Below are positions 36,601 through 37,728 of a stretch of DNA of 37,728 nucleotides, in pieces (position 1 is the stretch's first letter; each line of letters opens with the position of its first letter). The stretch covers positions 1-37,728 of the forward strand of contig NW_003152675.1 of the NCBI RefSeq assembly GCF_000003605.2. Reading direction: 5' to 3'. Source of the stretch: Saccoglossus kowalevskii (lineage: Eukaryota > Hemichordata > Enteropneusta > Harrimaniidae). The notes beneath the pieces were generated by a model. It was not told the DNA's origin and did no database searches. It was given only the letters and a program-made list of their open reading frames with translations. The translations under genes and the position numbers were made by a program.

Positions 36601-37456
36601 TCATCTTGCATGTATTATCAGAAGGTGTGTGTGTTTGCACTGTAGAATCACAACTCATCTTGCATGTATTATCAGAGGGTGTGTGTGTTTGCACTGTAGA
36701 ATCACAACTCATCTTGCATGTATTATCAGAGGGTGTGTGTTTGCACTGTAGAATCACAACTCATCTTGCATGTATTATCAGAGGGTGTGTGTTTGCACTG
36801 TAGAATCACAACTCATCTTGCATGTACTATCAGAGGGTGTGTGTTTGCACTGTAGAATCACAACTCATCTGGCATGTATTATCAGAGGGTGTGTGTTTGC
36901 ACTGTAGAATCACAACTCATCTTGCATGTATTATCAGAGGGTGTGTGTTTGCACTGTAGAATCACAACTCATCTTGCATGTATTATCAGAGGGTGTGTGT
37001 GTTTGCACTGTAGAATCACAACTCGTCTTGCATGTATTATCAGAGGGTGTGTGTGTTTGCACTGTAGAATCACAACTCATCTTCCATGTATTATCAGAGG
37101 CTGTGTGTTTGCACTGTAGAATCACAACTCATCTTGCATGTATTATCAGAGGGTGTGTGTTTGCACTGTAGAATCACAACTCATCTTGCATGTACTATCA
37201 TAGGGTGTGTGTTTGCACTGTAGAATGACAACTCATCTTGCATGTACTATCAGAGGGTGTGTGTTTGCACTGTAGAATCACAATTCATCTTGCATGTATT
37301 ATCATAGGGTGTGTGTTTGCACTGTAGAATCACAACTCATCTTGCATGTATTATCAGAGGGTGTGTGTTTGCACTGTAGAATCACAACTCATCTTGCATG
37401 TATTATCAGAGGGTGTGTGTGTTTGCACTGTAGAATCACAACTCATCTTGCATGTA

Positions 37457-37480
37457 TTTAATTTAATTTAATTTTATTAA
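37457..37480. repeat. TTTAA microsatellite at the right array border
   Basis: Three TTTAA repeats (37457-37471) followed by TTTTATTAA. The array stops at CATGTATT (37451-37458), inside the TATTATC landmark of an otherwise canonical unit. The tract overlaps the last two bases of the repeat. On the minus strand it reads AATAAA (37473-37478), then ATTAAATTAAATT. Confidence 0.85.
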
Positions 37481-37728
37481 CACTTACACATTCCCCGGTT
37501 GGATTGGCAATGGTTACAAAAGTTTTAAAAGGAATAAAAGGTTACAAAACAGAAAATAGATAAGAAAAAAAAACAATCTAAGCTAATACATTACAGATAA
37601 TAGCTAGTATAAAATTATGATACTACGATAGATAGAAAACAAAATGCAAAACTCAAATAGTGAGAGAAGGTTGTCACTGGGGTTGCTGTCTCATTTCAAA
37701 ACACTTCTTTAAGGTACCTTGCTACGGG
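37459..37728 (-). mobile_element. Right flank; possible 3' end of a minus-strand retroelement or transcript
   Basis: Read on the minus strand, this A+T-rich flank has an open frame from the window edge for ten codons (PVARYLKEVF) to a TGA at 37698-37696. About 220 bp without a long open frame follow, then AATAAA (37478-37473) and a TTAAA-type simple tail that abuts the array. Non-LTR retrotransposons often end in a short simple-repeat tail, and an insertion would explain the abrupt border. I do not recognise the family. No target-site duplication can be checked because the other end is outside the window. An ordinary gene 3' UTR or unique DNA is also possible. A GGTTACAAAA direct repeat (37512-37521 and 37540-37549) lies inside. 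Confidence 0.3.

Larger units (their letters stand above)
106..37458. repeat. Giant 52/54 bp tandem array (satellite/minisatellite)
   Basis: About 37.35 kb of head-to-tail units without spacers and all in one orientation, roughly 700 copies by length. A canonical 52 bp unit is 181-232 and a 54 bp unit is 233-286; they differ mainly by one extra TG in the tract after AGGG. Landmarks in order are TCTTGCATG, TATTATCAG, AGGG, (TG)3-4, TTTGCACTG, AATCACAAC, CTCA. The 52 bp unit has 13 A, 9 C, 12 G and 18 T (40% GC), so the plus strand is rich in G and T. Recurrent substitutions are TGTACTATC for TGTATTATC, TCATAGG or TCAGAAGG for TCAGAGG, CTATAG for CTGTAG, and CTTGTC or CTCGTC for CTCATC. These variants recur in fixed combinations, which reveals higher-order structure. 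The array has the features of eukaryotic satellite DNA; no coding or structural RNA role is evident. Confidence 0.97.

Noticed and set aside
106-37458. CRISPR array
   Set aside because: The units are contiguous with no unique spacers between conserved repeats, there are hundreds of them, and no cas gene or leader is present.
106-37458. Telomeric repeat or simple TG microsatellite
   Set aside because: The TG tract is only three or four steps within a 52-54 bp complex unit. No telomere-type short repeat is present, and non-repeat sequence lies on both sides.
106-37458. tRNA, 5S rRNA or snRNA gene tandem array
   Set aside because: The unit is too short, lacks a cloverleaf and Pol III box A/B spacing, and shows no stable hairpin. 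The best pairing within a unit is a few bases such as TGTG with CACA.
37605-37625. TAGTAT-ATACTA inverted repeat in the right flank as a hairpin or terminator
   Set aside because: Only six A+T-rich pairs around a nine-base loop; expected by chance in such DNA, with no gene to terminate.

Overview
This window is almost entirely one tandem repeat. From about position 106 to 37458 (about 37.3 kb, 99% of the window) it is a head-to-tail array of a 52 to 54 bp unit, roughly 700 copies by length. All copies read are in the same orientation, and there are no spacers. Short A+T-rich non-repeat sequence borders it on the left (1-105) and right (37459-37728), so the array seems to be spanned within the window. 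I see no convincing protein-coding gene, tRNA, rRNA, CRISPR array or prokaryotic operon. The window looks like eukaryotic, probably animal, satellite or macro-minisatellite DNA. The species cannot be named from it.

The unit carries, in order, the landmarks TCTTGCATG, TATTATCAG, AGGG, a short TG tract, TTTGCACTG and AATCACAAC. Its main length change is one extra TG in that tract (52 versus 54 bp). Rarer 50, 51, 53 and 56 bp forms exist. The many open frames follow from this arithmetic: 54 and 51 bp units keep frame and 52 bp units shift it, so predicted peptides cluster at 63 aa plus multiples of 18 aa.

The array is hierarchical. Rare unit variants act as bar codes. They show a frequent 158 bp trimer (52+52+54), an 11-unit higher-order repeat of about 574-576 bp, and larger copied blocks at fixed offsets of 1,265, about 5,097 (three copies), 6,101, about 14,250, 15,117, 17,269 and 17,303 bp. 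Offsets between copies usually change by 52 to 104 bp steps, which indicates gain or loss of whole units after the block copies were made.

Three interior islands (about 20470-21345, 24440-24620 and 25560-25970) contain clearly decayed units. They share variants with each other and with the decayed leftmost unit, and may be relics of an older subfamily. The right border is abrupt: a canonical unit stops inside its TATTATC landmark and runs straight into a TTTAA microsatellite with an antisense AATAAA. This looks like the 3' tail of a minus-strand retroelement or transcript. The array may therefore continue beyond the window.

The main observations for follow-up are the nested higher-order structure, the diverged islands, the junction on the right, the roughly five-helical-turn periodicity with a forkhead-like TGTTTGC in nearly every unit, and a few pockets of one-base indels that may be consensus errors.
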